A stretch of 64,000 nucleotides of DNA from Sinotaia quadrata. Lineage: Eukaryota; Mollusca; Gastropoda; Architaenioglossa; Viviparidae. The translations under genes were made by a program, and so were the position numbers. The notes under the pieces are model-generated. The model saw only the letters and a program-made list of their open reading frames with translations. It was not told the DNA's origin and searched no databases. Below, in pieces: positions 1-11,463 of this stretch. The stretch is taken from assembly GCA_028829895.1 (NCBI GenBank), contig CM054180.1, positions 96,904,135 to 96,968,134 on the forward strand, in the 5' to 3' direction. Within the stretch, counting starts at the first letter, position 1, and each line of letters opens with the position of its first letter.

Positions 1-455
1 GTTAACATCCATTACTGCTGTATGTAGATGGGGCTTTCTTTGCTTTCCTTTAACATTAATGAGCTAATATCCAGTACTGCTGTATGTAGATGGGGCTTTC
101 TTTGCTTTCCATTAACATTAATGAGTTAACATCCATTACTGCTGTATGTAGATGGGGCTTTCTTTGCTTTCCATTAACATTAATGAGCTAATATCCAGTA
201 CTGCTGTATGTAGATGGGGCTTTCTTTGCTTTCCATTAACATTAATGAGCTAATATCCAGTACTGCTGTATGTAGATGGGGCTTTCTTTGCTTTCCATTA
301 ACATTAATGAGCTAATATCCAGTACTGCTGTATGTAGATGGGGCTTTCTTTGCTTTCCATTAACATTAATGAGTTAATATCCAGTACTGCTGTATGTAGA
401 TGGGGCTTTCTTTGCTTTCCATTAACATTAATGAGTTAATATCCAGTACTGTTGT
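1..455. repeat. 62-bp minisatellite, about 7 copies
   Basis: Tandem units of 62 bp begin GTTAACATCC or GCTAATATCC and contain CTGCTGTATGTAGATGGGGC. The units differ at only a few positions. The array is cut by the left edge of the window, so its full length is unknown. It ends where the pogo-like transposase remnant begins. Confidence 0.95.
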
Positions 456-640
456 ATGCTGACTTGAGTGGTTTAAAGAGGGTCATGTCAATGGACTGTA
501 GCTTGTGTGTTGAATGCAGAGGGAGATTGATCATGTGGATGCCATTCTCACTGGCCAACTTAACTGCAGCAAGAGTTTTATGACTGATGGCCATCCAAAT
601 TGATATGGGGCCCTTCCGCAGAGGGCTTTGCTCATTTCAA
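455..640 (-). mobile_element. pogo/Tigger-like DDE transposase remnant
   Basis: Reading the minus strand, a frame carries SHKTLAAVKLASENGIHMIN followed directly by LPLHSTHKLQSIDMTLFKPL. The pattern ENGIH...LPxHSTHKLQxxDxxxFKPLK is characteristic of the C-terminal half of the DDE_1 domain shared by pogo/Tigger/Jerky-type transposases. Just upstream, the expected DGHQSH segment is present but in another frame, so a one-base indel separates the two. No full-length frame, terminal inverted repeat or target duplication is visible. This is a dead fragment; domesticated use is not suggested by anything here. Confidence 0.75.
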
Positions 641-746
641 AAATGATTGAGCCATAATCAGCTAGATCTATAATAATGATGTGCTGCTTATCAGGACAGA
701 AAAGAAATAGGTTTTTTTGTCTATCAGAGCAGAATCAAAACTCATA

Positions 747-752
747 TTTATT
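747..752 (-). terminator. possible poly(A) signal of the PAN-domain gene
   Basis: AATAAA on the minus strand lies about 600 bases past the stop codon at 1351. It is the first canonical hexamer I noticed downstream. The assignment is a guess without transcript data. Confidence 0.3.
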
Positions 753-866
753 ATTTTCTATCGAAACAGAATGAAAGTTTTTTTTCAATTCGAACAAATT
801 CGGAAATATAAATCCTATCAAGCTGAGTCGTTTTTACTTGTTTATACAGCAACGAATTTCTGTTGC

Positions 867-1098
867 TGCATTTAGAGTTGCTTTCACTAATAGGACTGTT
901 CTGGGTACTGAGTTTACAATTCATACGACTGCATTTAGAGTTGCTTTCACTAATAGGACTGTTCTGGGTACTGAGTTTACTGCATTTAGAGTTGCTTTCA
1001 CTAATAGGACTGTTCTGGGTACTGAGTTTACTGCATTTAGAGTTGCTTTCACTAATAGGACTGTTCTGGGTACTGAGTTTACAATTCATACGACTGCA
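867..1098. repeat. 51-bp minisatellite, 4 copies
   Basis: Copies start near 867, 930, 981 and 1032 with TGCATTTAGAGTTGCTTTCA. The first and last copies carry an extra 12-base AATTCATACGAC segment. Because 51 is a multiple of three, several frames stay open on both strands; these are not genes. The array lies in the presumed 3' UTR or downstream flank of the PAN-domain gene. Confidence 0.95.
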
Positions 1099-1350
1099 TC
1101 GACACAGATCCAATGGATTGCTTAGAGACAAATTCATCAACATGTATGAATTTTGCTACGTTCTCGTTCGCAAAATCAATGAACGCTGAAAACACGTTGA
1201 ACATAAAGATGAACATTACTATCATCGTCATCATAATCATCAACAGCAGCATCAATAGGCAATGAGCTGTCAAAGTAGTTAAAGACAGAGCTTTCTGAAA
1301 TACCATGACGACAGTTAGTGGATCCAGCAAACAGAAAAAAAAAATCCTCA

Positions 1351-2090
1351 CTATTCATCTGTCGTGCTGAGAAATAAGTTGAAGTCCTGCTCCACATTAC
1401 AGGATACAACGAAACACCGGTCAACTGCACAGTCCACAAGCGAGAGTGGGGCTGTATTCACGGAGTGCTTCAAGTTGTACAACCAGCAAATCTTTTTCTC
1501 TCGTGCAACCGAGAACATGTCGCAGAAGCCATGTAGTGCGCATGCGCGGGCGCATTTCCAGTGACGTCGAATAGATCGTCGAGTTTCTAAAAGGCGCGCC
1601 AGCCGAGTAACCTTGCCACGGTAACGGCGGAATTTCATCCCGAAGATCACGCCCGCGCCTTGCTGTAAGTAAAAGTGCTCACAACTCGTGGTATTATCCG
1701 AATCTTGCACCGATCCTTGCAGGGCTACTGTAGGATCCAAGGTTTGGGTCCGGGACGAGGGTGCAGCAGTACTAGAAGGTGGACTGTTGTCCGAGTCAAG
1801 ACTACTAATGATCTCCTGTGACCAGGCGGTATTGAAATAGTCGGACACCAAGGGTGACAAGGTTGTGTCCTCGGAGCGACGCCGTCGTGAGTGGGTAGCC
1901 CAGGGGGTGTTGAGGTTCCAGCCGCTGTGAGTTCCGACCGGGAAGCTTTTGTCGCTGAAAGTAGCGGAGGTAGTCTCGCCGCTGTCAGCTGATCGTGAAC
2001 TGATGATCGGTTTACTTCTGCTCGGGGGGATGTCTGAAAGGTAGCTCTCGTGAACGTTAGTTGCTGGGTGATTTGGTATTTCAAAGATGT
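1351..2090 (-). CDS. exon 2 (terminal) of PAN-domain gene
   Basis: The frame is open from the acceptor AG at 2092-2091 to TAG at 1351-1353. It encodes residues 29-274, including the Cys-rich domain with CARACALHGFC. Local GC is higher than in flanking DNA, as expected for coding sequence. Confidence 0.72.
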
Positions 2091-2329
2091 CTGCAATAAG
2101 GAAGGCAATCTGTTATCATAGGAAATTAATTGTAACACGTTCAATCATAAGTTTCAGGCAATGTGTTGCTCGAGCTTCAAGATTTCTTTTAAGGGTTATT
2201 TTCTACTTTTAATTTTTTAACTGTTTAACTTTCATTTTTATTTCCTTAATATCACTCTCGAATATTGCATAGCCTCTGAAAACATTTTAAAGAACAAAAT
2301 ATAAAAGTGGCTCTTGGGTGAGCGAGGCG

Positions 2330-2409
<80 letters not shown>

Positions 2410-2605
2410 TACATGTGCTTCCTGTTGCATCATTTAGCTTGGAATATAAAGACGAACATTATACAGTTAAAGGCATAATTTTCACGTCGTTTTAATGTAG
2501 AGTGTCAAATGATATATCTGTTTCAGATCAGTTGCTTAATCCCTGAACCAGAAGTCAGAAATATCGAGGGGAAAAAGAGTTAAGCATTCACTAAAATTCA
2601 GCAGG

Positions 2606-2683
<78 letters not shown>

Positions 2684-3805
2684 GCACGCGCGCGCGCGCA
2701 TGCAAACATGCACGCAAGCACGAGTATGCATCTCCTAAACTATAGATTACACAAAGAGAATAAAAAGTTACATTTCTTAAAGATAAATAATAATTTCAAA
2801 TGCATCTAGCATGGAGCAGGGGGACAACGGAACTGTACGTGGCTACATGGCAAGCGATTTATATTTGTTATTAGTGAACTGTTATAGACAACTTGACTAT
2901 TGTTCAAGTGATTTACATTTGTTATTAGTGAACTGTTATAGACAACTTGACTATTGTTCAAGTGATTTACATTTGTTATTAGTGAACTGTTATAGACAAC
3001 TTGACTATTGTTCAAGTGATTTACATTTGTTATTAGTGAACTGTTATAGACAACTTGACTATTGTTCAAGTGATTTACATTTGTTATTGGTGAACTGTTA
3101 TAGACAACTTGACTATTGTTCAAAAATTTTATTCATCAGCTTATATTTTAACTTCACCGGTCCCTTTCACTTCACTGGTCCCTTTCACTTCACTGGTTCC
3201 TTTCACTTCACTGGTCCCTTTCACTTTACTGGTACCTTTCACTTCCTAATTACAATGTTCCATTCCTAAAATCTATCGCAGCGCTGCTGTATTTTCTAAT
3301 GACACAGCTAGAGTCATTCTTTTTTGCCTATAGAACAATAGTGTGTGCATTTCCTAATGACACAGCTAGAGACATTCTTTGCGCAGTAAGGCGTTAAGTT
3401 GGATACTGTCATATTAACAAAGGTAAGCTTGAATTACGCAGGTAAAATATTTTCATTCTGAACTGGAGTCGTGCTGTTAAGAATTTCCTCTCAAGTTTTG
3501 AGCCTACGGACCGCTGCTATATTGTCTTGAGGACTTTATGCCTCGCCTAAATGCAGGGTCCAAGGTCAGTGTAATACAGGTTAAAGAAGAAATTAATCAC
3601 GTCTAGAATAGGTAATTTGCTACAAGAAAACACGATATTTTTTAGAACTGATATGATTTGAATATTAAATATATATGTGCTTAACTTGGTGTAATGCATA
3701 TTATTCTTAAAATAGTTACTCCTCTACTCTCTAATCAAAATTTATTTTTTGAAAAAGTATTATCAGTTTACTTAATTATTTGTTGATTTGCTTAGATAGT
3801 CAAGA

Positions 3806-3866
<61 letters not shown>

Positions 3867-5842
3867 GTGTGTGCGTGCGCGTGTATATGAACTTATAAAC
3901 GTATGTTTGTCTATAAACTGTGTCGGTTGAGTTACCAATGATAGTAAGAATAAATAGTGGTGGCTGAGTTTTGTAAATAGTGGTTATGGTGGAGCTAGGA
4001 TTACATAAGATTACAAAGAACTGTAATTCTTTTCAGCAAAATCATTGTATACGTTGACCTTTATTTTTATTCTATAACAATTCACTAGTAAATGTTCATC
4101 ATTTATTTCTAGACATTAGGAACAATGTCTGGTTATACACATAAAAATGTATAAACATATGAATTACTGAATGCAGTCTAAACTGACGAACTTTTAGACG
4201 GATGCAGTGGAGCATCATTTACCATTATTTATTTTATTTCATATTCGCATTGAATCGACAAGGGAACTGGAAGGACAATAAATAATTTACTTTCTTTCTC
4301 TTTTTTCCAAACAAAATGCATGAAATTGCGATGTAGTTTTTCCATTTATCATTTTTATACTGTATCACATTATTCTTTAGTTTCATTTAGAGGAAATCAG
4401 TCCAAAATTCATTATTCTTTAGTTTCATTTAGGAAATCCAAAATTCATTTTATTTCAGAAACTTAAAATGTATTCAAATGAAAATATTCTCTCTAACGAC
4501 AAGTGAAATAGTTCCTGTTACAAATTGATTTAAATCGAATTTAACTCAGAAAGACAGCCACATATGCAAAAGAATATGAATAAATATGAGCGCTAATAGA
4601 GAACAATGCATTCTATGAGCATTTATTAAGTGGGCTAAGATTAAAGCAGTTTATTGCTTGTTTGAATTGAGTCAGGGCCAACAAAATACTAAGTAATGAA
4701 ATAGACAAACGAAATATGAAAATATGTTACAGGGCAAGCGAAATAGACAAACGAAATATGAAAATATGTTACAGGGCAAACGAAATAGACAAATGAAATA
4801 TGAAAATATGTTACAGGGCAAACGAAATAGACAAACGAAATATGAAAATATGTTACAGGGCAAGCGAAATAGACAAACGAAATATGAAAATATGTTACAG
4901 GGCAAGCAAAATAGACAAACGAAATATGAAAATATGTTACAGGGCAAGCGAAATAGGCAAACGAAATATGAAAAATATGTTACAGGGCAAGCAAAATAGA
5001 CAAACGAAATATGAAAATATGTTACAGGGTAAGCGAAACACCAGGAAATTAAAATAATCAAACGAAACACCAAGACACTAAATAGGGCTGTCGACATATC
5101 AAGAAATGCTATGGGACAAAGGAAATATTAAAATTAGGAACTAGGGAAAACGAAACACAAGTCACTACATAGGGCTGTCGACATATCAAGAAATACTATA
5201 GGACAAAGGAAATATTAAAATTATGAAATAGGGAAAACGAAACACCAAAGAAATAATAAAAGGTAAGCAAAATAAATCAAAAACATTCAAAACTAGACAA
5301 AAGAAATACCAATATGATATATGTCCTTCAAATATCAAGAACAGTCTACAAGTATTATCAAAATTGCTTTAACAATGAGGTGTTAAATAAGGTATGAAAA
5401 ATATTTTTTAAAATAAAAAATGTACAAAATTCAATAGAGTATTTACTCGGTTTATAACTAAAGCAAAATGAATATAAAAACAATTGAAAAGAATGAACCA
5501 AATAGCAAAGTTTTATAAGTTACGCATAATATAAAAAAATAATCGTATCAATTATAAGAATTTAGAAAATTATACTACAAACTAATTATTAAATTAATAA
5601 AATCTTGCAAAATAAAAAGAAGTTAGAAAGTTAAAATGTGTCGTGAAATTTAGAAAGTCAACATTCTACTAACATAAAGCAAACTAAGTCATATCAAATA
5701 CCAAAACCAAGAAGAGACAAATACGTCACAAAATAGCATGCCTATGATAATATTTACCGTTGCTCTCCGTATCTTTGCAATTCATGAGTTCCAGAAAAGC
5801 ACACATTAAAGTGAAATCTATAAATAGTTTGAAAGCTTTCAT
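1351..5842 (-). CDS. secreted cysteine-rich protein with PAN/apple-like domain (two exons)
   Basis: Coding exons are 5842-5758 and 2090-1351, giving 274 residues. The start ATG at 5842 opens a signal-peptide-like segment (MKAFKLFIDFTLMCAFLELM, about residues 1-20). The donor is G|GTAAAT, and the acceptor lies in TTCCTTATTGCAG. The leftover G joins AC to make GAC, so phases agree. Residues 29-160 are low-complexity, Ser/Thr/Pro-rich, with RRRR at 97-100 (possible furin-type cleavage) and an NTT glycosylation sequon near 161. The C-terminal domain has eight Cys (165, 208, 212, 218, 230, 249, 254, 259). Its C-x3-C-x5-C core is typical of PAN/apple folds, which bind proteins or sugars outside the cell. 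Specific function is unknown. The 3.7-kb intron holds several repeat arrays. Confidence 0.68.
2327..2410. repeat. (GT)n followed by (GCGT)n
   Basis: Alternating purine-pyrimidine tract in the PAN-gene intron. Confidence 0.97.
2608..2702. repeat. (CA)n ending in CG-rich alternation
   Basis: About 40 CA dinucleotides run into CGCACGCACGCGCGCGCGC. It lies in the PAN-gene intron and mirrors the GT tract some 200 bases to its left. Confidence 0.97.
2851..3122. repeat. 54-bp minisatellite, 5 copies
   Basis: Units start near 2851, 2905, 2959, 3013 and 3067 with CAAGTGATTTACATTTGTTA and are almost identical. The multiple-of-three length keeps frames open on both strands. Confidence 0.95.
3155..3246. 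repeat. 18-bp minisatellite, 5 copies
   Basis: The unit TTCACTGGTCCCTTTCAC is repeated with single-base changes, right after the 54-bp array. Confidence 0.93.
3808..3866. repeat. (TATC)n microsatellite
   Basis: About 14 perfect TATC/ATCT units, then GTGTGTGCGTGCGCGTG. Confidence 0.97.
4698..5038. repeat. 42-bp minisatellite, 8 copies
   Basis: The unit contains GAAATAGACAAACGAAATAT and ATGTTACAGGGCAAGC. One copy is 43 bp, which shifts the frame between copies. Confidence 0.95.
5058..5250. repeat. about 88-bp direct repeat, 2 copies plus a partial third
   Basis: Copies share AGGGCTGTCGACATATCAAG and GACAAAGGAAATATTAAAAT. They directly follow the 42-bp array. Confidence 0.85.
5758..5842 (-). 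CDS. exon 1 of PAN-domain gene (signal peptide)
   Basis: It encodes residues 1-28 plus one base, is hydrophobic in the middle, and ends at a GTAAAT donor in phase 1 that matches the distant acceptor at 2091. The link over 3.7 kb is inferred from phase and from the need for a signal peptide; no intermediate exon was found. Confidence 0.62.
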
Positions 5843-5919
5843 TTTAAAGTCTGTACGTTTGTGGTAATATTGCAAGCTTTTAGCTAACGGTGCTATTCGA
5901 GGGGAATTTTTCAGAGTAC

Positions 5920-5941
5920 ATTACACCCACCTAGGTGTAAT
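5920..5941. promoter_or_regulatory. T-box-like palindrome upstream of the PAN-domain gene start
   Basis: CACCTAGGTG (5928-5937) is a perfect palindrome inside a larger inverted repeat, ATTACACC...GGTGTAAT. Its core equals the core of the palindromic Brachyury/T-box site. It lies about 90 bases upstream of the ATG at 5842. Whether it falls in promoter or 5' UTR is not known. Confidence 0.45.
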
Positions 5942-5942
5942 T

Positions 5943-7225
5943 TCCTTTTTAAACGACCTTTCTCCAACATCGAATACTGAGCCAGAAAAAAGAAGCTATT
6001 AACAGCTTTCTCTAAGAACCTTTGCAAAGTATTTTGTGCAGGCGACAAACTGATATTGGTATTGAACCATTGTTCTTTAAAGCACTGTTTTTATGGCTTG
6101 GTGTGCGCAAACACCTCTTAAAGGTTCTCATCGAGATTGTACGAAAGTTGAAATTACATCACACGAGTTCTCACATTTAAATATAAAATAATTTAGAAAA
6201 CTGCTGAAGAGACACACTAGTTGTAAACAGCTGAAAATAGAAATATGACAGGAAGTAAAGTTTGACTAACTGGTAATCAAACTTTAAATAAAAATTCAGC
6301 AGTAAGAAAAGCATTCAAATAAAGCTATTAACATTTGGTTATTTCTGAAATAGTCGTTTAAATCTGACCCACAGAAACTATCACCGTCAACAGTTATAAA
6401 TAATCTAAAACTGTCTGTAGAAGATGCAGTCAAAGTGTATTCAGGGGACAACAATCTTTAAGTGTGTTGCCCTCCCTTCCCACTACATATATTTGAATAT
6501 ATTAAGAAGTGCTTTATTCTTCACTCGCTAACAGCGCGAAAGCGGCGGAAGCCGAAAGCGCCCCCTACATTAGCAAGCAAGTTCACTCGCTAAATGCCTA
6601 TACATGAACTTCCACCTCTTTCCAAATTAAAACTGACTGGCATTTTTATGCCTTGAGGCGAGGTTTATGGAGACAACTTACTATACATATGTAATCGTAA
6701 ACCTAGTCACATTACCCAAAGTCCAAACGCTGAATGTACATAATTTAAAGGCACTGAAATCCGTTGCTTAGTAAGGTTTTATAAAAACTAAATCAAATAT
6801 TTCCATGGAAGTGTGCACAATTACATATTTCGATTAACATTTCAGTAAGTCAGCGATGCGAATGGCATTATTTTTAATAGAATTTAATTGCGTTCGGATT
6901 TTAAGTTCTGACTTCAAGATAAAAGAAAAACGTTAAGGGTGCTCCTTTAAGAATGAATAGCCGAGACCACGCACTTTAAATATCGGAATTTGAGCAAACA
7001 GTCGGACTGGACTGAAGTTCAATCACGCTAATTTAAAACGGCAGGCGACAAATAAAGGGAATTGATAAATTAAGAGTGGTATAGCGGCACATTCACTTTG
7101 TATTATTTAAGGAGGGTTAATCGACCTTGTTGACAGGAGGTAAAGTGTTAAGATCTTCTTACAAGGTATTTTTTCACTAACAGCTACCTGAAGTGGAGTG
7201 ACCCCGATAACCGTCCGATTTGCGG
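5943..7225. other. gene-free stretch upstream of the PAN-domain gene
   Basis: No coding exon is recognised. A GC-richer patch at about 6530-6575 (AGCGCGAAAGCGGCGGAAGC) stands out from the AT-rich background and could be a promoter element of the minus-strand gene, but nothing decides this. Confidence 0.4.
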
Positions 7226-7239
7226 TGTGATGAATTGCG

Positions 7240-7520
7240 TTACCAGACTGAAACTGTTGTCTGTAGAACAGAAGAACTGCTGTCATGGACTGTGTTACCA
7301 GACTAAAACTGTTGTCTGTAGAACAGAAGAACTGCTGTGTTACCAGAGTAAAACTGTTGTCTGTAGAACAGAAGAACTGCTGTGTTACCAGAGTAAAACT
7401 GTTGTCTGTAGAACAGAAGAACTGCTGTGTTACCAGACTAAAACTGTTGTCTGTAGAACAGAAGAACTGCTGTGTTACCAGACTAAAACTGTTGTCTGTA
7501 GAACAGAAGAACTGCTGTGT
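7240..7520. repeat. 45-bp minisatellite, about 6 copies
   Basis: Units carry TGTTACCAGACTAAAACTGT and GTCTGTAGAACAGAAGAACT. The early copies are interrupted by short insertions (e.g. CATGGAC). Both strands stay open because the unit is a multiple of three. Confidence 0.95.
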
Positions 7521-7689
7521 TTCGAGCATGCGCGTGCAAGAAACAGTGCGATAAATTTAGTTGTATGTGACGGCCATATTTCTCTTCCTAGGTGACAGAA
7601 TTTCAGAATTTATTTTAAAATATAGTGTCAACTTAACTTCTGTTACCATCGACGTTATCATTATCTTGACCACATCCACCCTTCATCAT

Positions 7690-8285
7690 TAGCAGTCGCA
7701 ACAGCAGTAACAGTAGTTGTGGTGGTGGTAGTAGTTTTATAGTTTTAGTAGTATAGCAGTAGTAGTAGTGAGGTGGTAGTGGTGGTGGTAGCAGTGGTAA
7801 TAGTGGTAGTAGCAGTACTAGTGTGGTAAAAGTGGTAGTAGCAGTACTAGTGTGGTAAAAGTGGTAGTAGCAGTACTAGTGTGGTAATAGTGGTAGTAGC
7901 AGTACTAGTGTGGTAGTGTTGGTAGTAGCAGTACTAGTGTGGTAATAGTGGTAGTAGCAGTACTAGTGTGGTAATTGTGGTAGTAGCAGTACTAGTGTGG
8001 TAATAGTAGTAGTAGTAGTGTGGTAATAGTGGTAGTCTTAGTAGTAGAGGTGGCGGTCGTAGTAGTAGTGTGGTGGGTAGTAGGTGTTGTTGTAGTAGGA
8101 AGTGTAGTAGTGTGGTGGTAATAGTAGGAGTGGTAGCGGTGATAGTAGCAGTAGTAGTAGTAGTAGTAGTGATAGTAGTAGTAGCATTAGTAGTAGTAGC
8201 ATGGTAATAGTGATAGTGGTAGTAGTAGGGCTGACGGTGGAAGTAGCAGTAGTAGTAGTAGTAGTGTGGTAGTAGTAGTAGAATC
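7690..8285. repeat. long imperfect GTA/GTG trinucleotide region with nested 30-bp units
   Basis: About 600 bases of GTAGTAGCAGTACTAGTGTG-type sequence. Higher-order units of about 30 bp are clear at 7800-8000. Confidence 0.93.
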
Positions 8286-8784
8286 TTCATAACTTCTTAG
8301 CGTTAATGTGCTTGATACTACTCAAACATGAAGATGAAAGTATAGCTTTTAATGCTTTTTCGAGTGTGTATGTGAGTGTGCGTGCACATAATATATATTA
8401 AAAGTCAGTTTTCGGGCACGCTCTTAAGTAAAGTGGACCACATGAAACCATTCTGCCATGATTTTTCAAACAAGACTAGCTTGACCAGAAGAATGATTCA
8501 CAGTGTTAATAAGGTGTTGACAAAGAAATGTAGCCTATGTCAACAAAAATATAAAAGACAATCAATCATCAAATGTTATGATAACCTTGCTTTACTATGC
8601 GGAGTTGACATTAGTAAACTGATTGTGTAATCCGATAGGAGTGCTCTTGCACCAGAATTATCATCGTCGCTTTGTTTTTATTTTCCCCATTGGACTTGAA
8701 TGCTACTTTAAAGAACAGCATAAACAAACATGTCTTCAGTTATTGTCACGTCGCTGTATTTAATGTTAGAAGACCTGTGCGGCG

Positions 8785-8787
<3 letters not shown>
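8286..8787. other. no recognisable gene
   Basis: A short open frame at 8376-8630 encodes a Cys/Lys-containing peptide without a family match or splice context that I can recognise. Confidence 0.4.

Positions 8788-8852
<65 letters not shown>
8788..8852. repeat. (GT)n microsatellite
   Basis: About 32 GT units preceded by GGCGCTC and followed by TCGCGAGC. Confidence 0.97.
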
Positions 8853-8854
<2 letters not shown>

Positions 8855-8924
8855 CGCGAGCGATGGTTTGTTTGTGCTGGCGTTTGAGTGACAGGTTGAG
8901 ATGCATATTCACACATATACACCA

Positions 8925-9080
8925 CCAACAACCTCAATACCGCCACCACTACCACCTCCACCAACACATATCAACACCACCACTAGCAACAATAACACCA
9001 ACATCAATAATACCACCAATATTAACATAATCATCAACACCACCAACAACATCAACACCAGTACCAATACCAACATAATG
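8925..9080. repeat. imperfect ACC/AAC/ATC trinucleotide region
   Basis: CACCACCAACAACATCAACA-type sequence. The plus strand is nearly guanine-free. Confidence 0.9.
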
Positions 9081-9089
9081 AAGGCAGAT

Positions 9090-10540
9090 ATAAAAAGGGA
9101 AATTAACATACGTATTAAAATTCTAAAATTTACACTTGTACTTAGAATATGAATTAGTCAAAAACCCTTGCTCACTGCTAAAGCCTGCTTCTTTATCACC
9201 ACAACTTCAGTGGACAAAATTTAAATCTAGCGGAGTCACACATTAAGCTCACTTTTAAATTAAATAAACTGAATCACAGCACACTCACTAAAATATTAAA
9301 TACTGCACCTGTACTTAGAAAAAATGACAAAAGCCCAATTTAAAAAGTTTTAGCACAGATATTATTATGTTTCAAAACTGTCAATTTAATTCTCCAAAAA
9401 TATCAATCCTGTATTTGCTGCTGATTACCCTAGTATTGCTGTGATGACTGTATCATAAGTAAGAGTTTAAGACTCTTGGTGCATTGAACAATAGAAGCCG
9501 CACGACACAAGGAAACATGACAAACTTTGACAGTTTGAGGGTTGGTCTTGTTGTATGATGGGAAATTTTCCCGTATATTTCATAGAAATTTTCATTGTTG
9601 CATTTAAATTGAACGTTATTGTAATTTGAATGACGTATGCGTATTGCGTCATGTTGGTATAGAAGTGAGGTCATGAATGAGTCGTGCATGGTGGTAGATT
9701 TAATGTCCAGTGATTGATGTTTGTGGCAGATAAGTGATTGAGTGTTTGTTGTCTAAGTTGCGTGATCAATGGCCGATAAGCTAGCTAGAGATTATTTTTG
9801 CGGTGCGTGTGTGTGTGTTGGTATACAATGGGAAGCGTTGTTAACTAGACGGGTATCAGCTTCTGTCTGTCAGTGTATACTTTCATCATAGCAAAGTTAC
9901 CAAGAGTGTTACCGAGTTACCCAGATAAACATGCAATATGCATCATTAAATAACACTACATAATGCATCATAATTACTGTTATGCGTACCTCTTTCACAG
10001 CTGATATTCCTTCATGTTTTCTATTATATTCAAAACGTTCCCTATTTTTCATTAAAATCTATTGACAAAAGTAGTTTTGTTATCGTCTTTATTGATCGAA
10101 ATACGAAAAGAGACGGTTTAATATGGTTTTGTTTAATCAAAGACCCCACAGCAAAACTGTGAAGGAAAATAGAAATACATTCATTTCAAAATGATGTCTC
10201 TTTAAAATAATTACTTTGGTTATATAATTGAATTATTATTTTAATAATAAAGCACTTTTTCACGACTGAAAGGCAAAAGGTGTAAATTTATACATAATAC
10301 ATATAAGTATTTATAAATAATACAATAATAATACTTAAAATTATGTGAGAAACTATAAGACAATAAATGACAATCCATAAATGTATTTTACACAATCACG
10401 TTTGACTAATATATCGAAGTTAGTTCAAATCAAATCGATTAATACATTTTACTCTCAATAAAGACACGTGAGGGAAAAGGATAGATACACATACAGACAG
10501 ACAGACCAGCAGACTGACAGAACTATAGATAGGAAGTGAT
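9090..10540. other. gene-free AT-rich DNA
   Basis: No exon with plausible splice sites, repeat array or known transposon was recognised. Confidence 0.4.
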
Positions 10541-10544
10541 GAAT

Positions 10545-11399
10545 ACAAAATGAGTCGAAAAGAGTAAGAGGGAAAAGAAATTATAAGGGGCGGGGAGAAA
10601 GAGAGAGGAAAGGAGAAAAAAGGAGAGAGAAAGACTGGGGAGACAAAAAAGATTTTTTTTAAAAGGAAAATTTGGATGAAGAAAAAAGTGAGACAGGAGG
10701 GAGGAAGAGAAATGGAGAGAGAGAGAGAGAAAGAGTGAAAGAGAATGAGGGCGAGAGAAATGGGGGAAGTGAGATTGGGAAAGACAAAGATGGAGGGAGA
10801 AAGAAAGTGAAGAAGGAAGAGAGAGAGAAAGAAAGAAAGAGGGACAAAGAGGAAGATTTAGAGACAAAGAGGGTGAGAGGATAAAGAGAGAAAAGGGGAG
10901 AGAGAAGAAGAGAGAGATAAAGAGGAAGAGAGGGAAAGAGAGGTTGAGAAAGATAAAGGGAAGAGAGAAAATGAGGGAAATGAAACAGGGGCAAACAAAA
11001 GAGTGTGGGGGGGGGTCCAAAGAAAGGGAGAGGAAAAAGAAATAGAAATGGAAAAGAGAGGGAGAAGGAAAGAAAGAGGAATAGAGAGGATAAAAAGAGA
11101 AAAGCGAAGTGAATGAAAGGAAGAAAGAGAAAGACTGAGAAAGAGTGATAGAGAGGAAGAGAGAAGAAAGAAAGTGGGGAAGAGTGTTGGAGAGAAAAAG
11201 ACGGGAAGGCTAAAAGAAGGGACAAGCGCGAGCGATAAAATTTTAATAGGAACAGTTAAAGCGATAGAGATAAGAAAAAATCGAGAAAGACAGAGTGAAA
11301 GAGGATGATAGGGAGAAAGATAGAGGATGAGGATGAGAGGGAAAATTGAGGACAAGAGGGTAGGAAGGCGAAGAAAGGAAGGAGAAGGGGAAGGGAAAA

Positions 11400-11463
<64 letters not shown>

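Noticed and set aside
838..1189. Overlapping open frames on both strands
   Set aside because: They read through the 51-bp tandem array, where a multiple-of-three unit keeps all frames open.
1079..1439. Hydrophobic minus-strand frames past the PAN-gene stop
   Set aside because: They depend on an ATGATGATG-like patch and the 51-bp array, are in other frames, and have no link to the PAN coding exon.
1725..2144. 139-residue minus-strand frame
   Set aside because: It overlaps the PAN exon in a different frame and lacks recognisable features; the other frame has Cys-domain and splice support.
4672..5097. Membrane-like Cys/Phe-rich minus-strand frame
   Set aside because: It is entirely made of the 42-bp array.
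7934..8290. Tyr/Thr-rich minus-strand frame
   Set aside because: It is imperfect trinucleotide repeat.
10523..11355. Long Ser/Leu/Phe-rich minus-strand frames
   Set aside because: They are direct products of a purine-biased tract; no motif or splice site supports coding.
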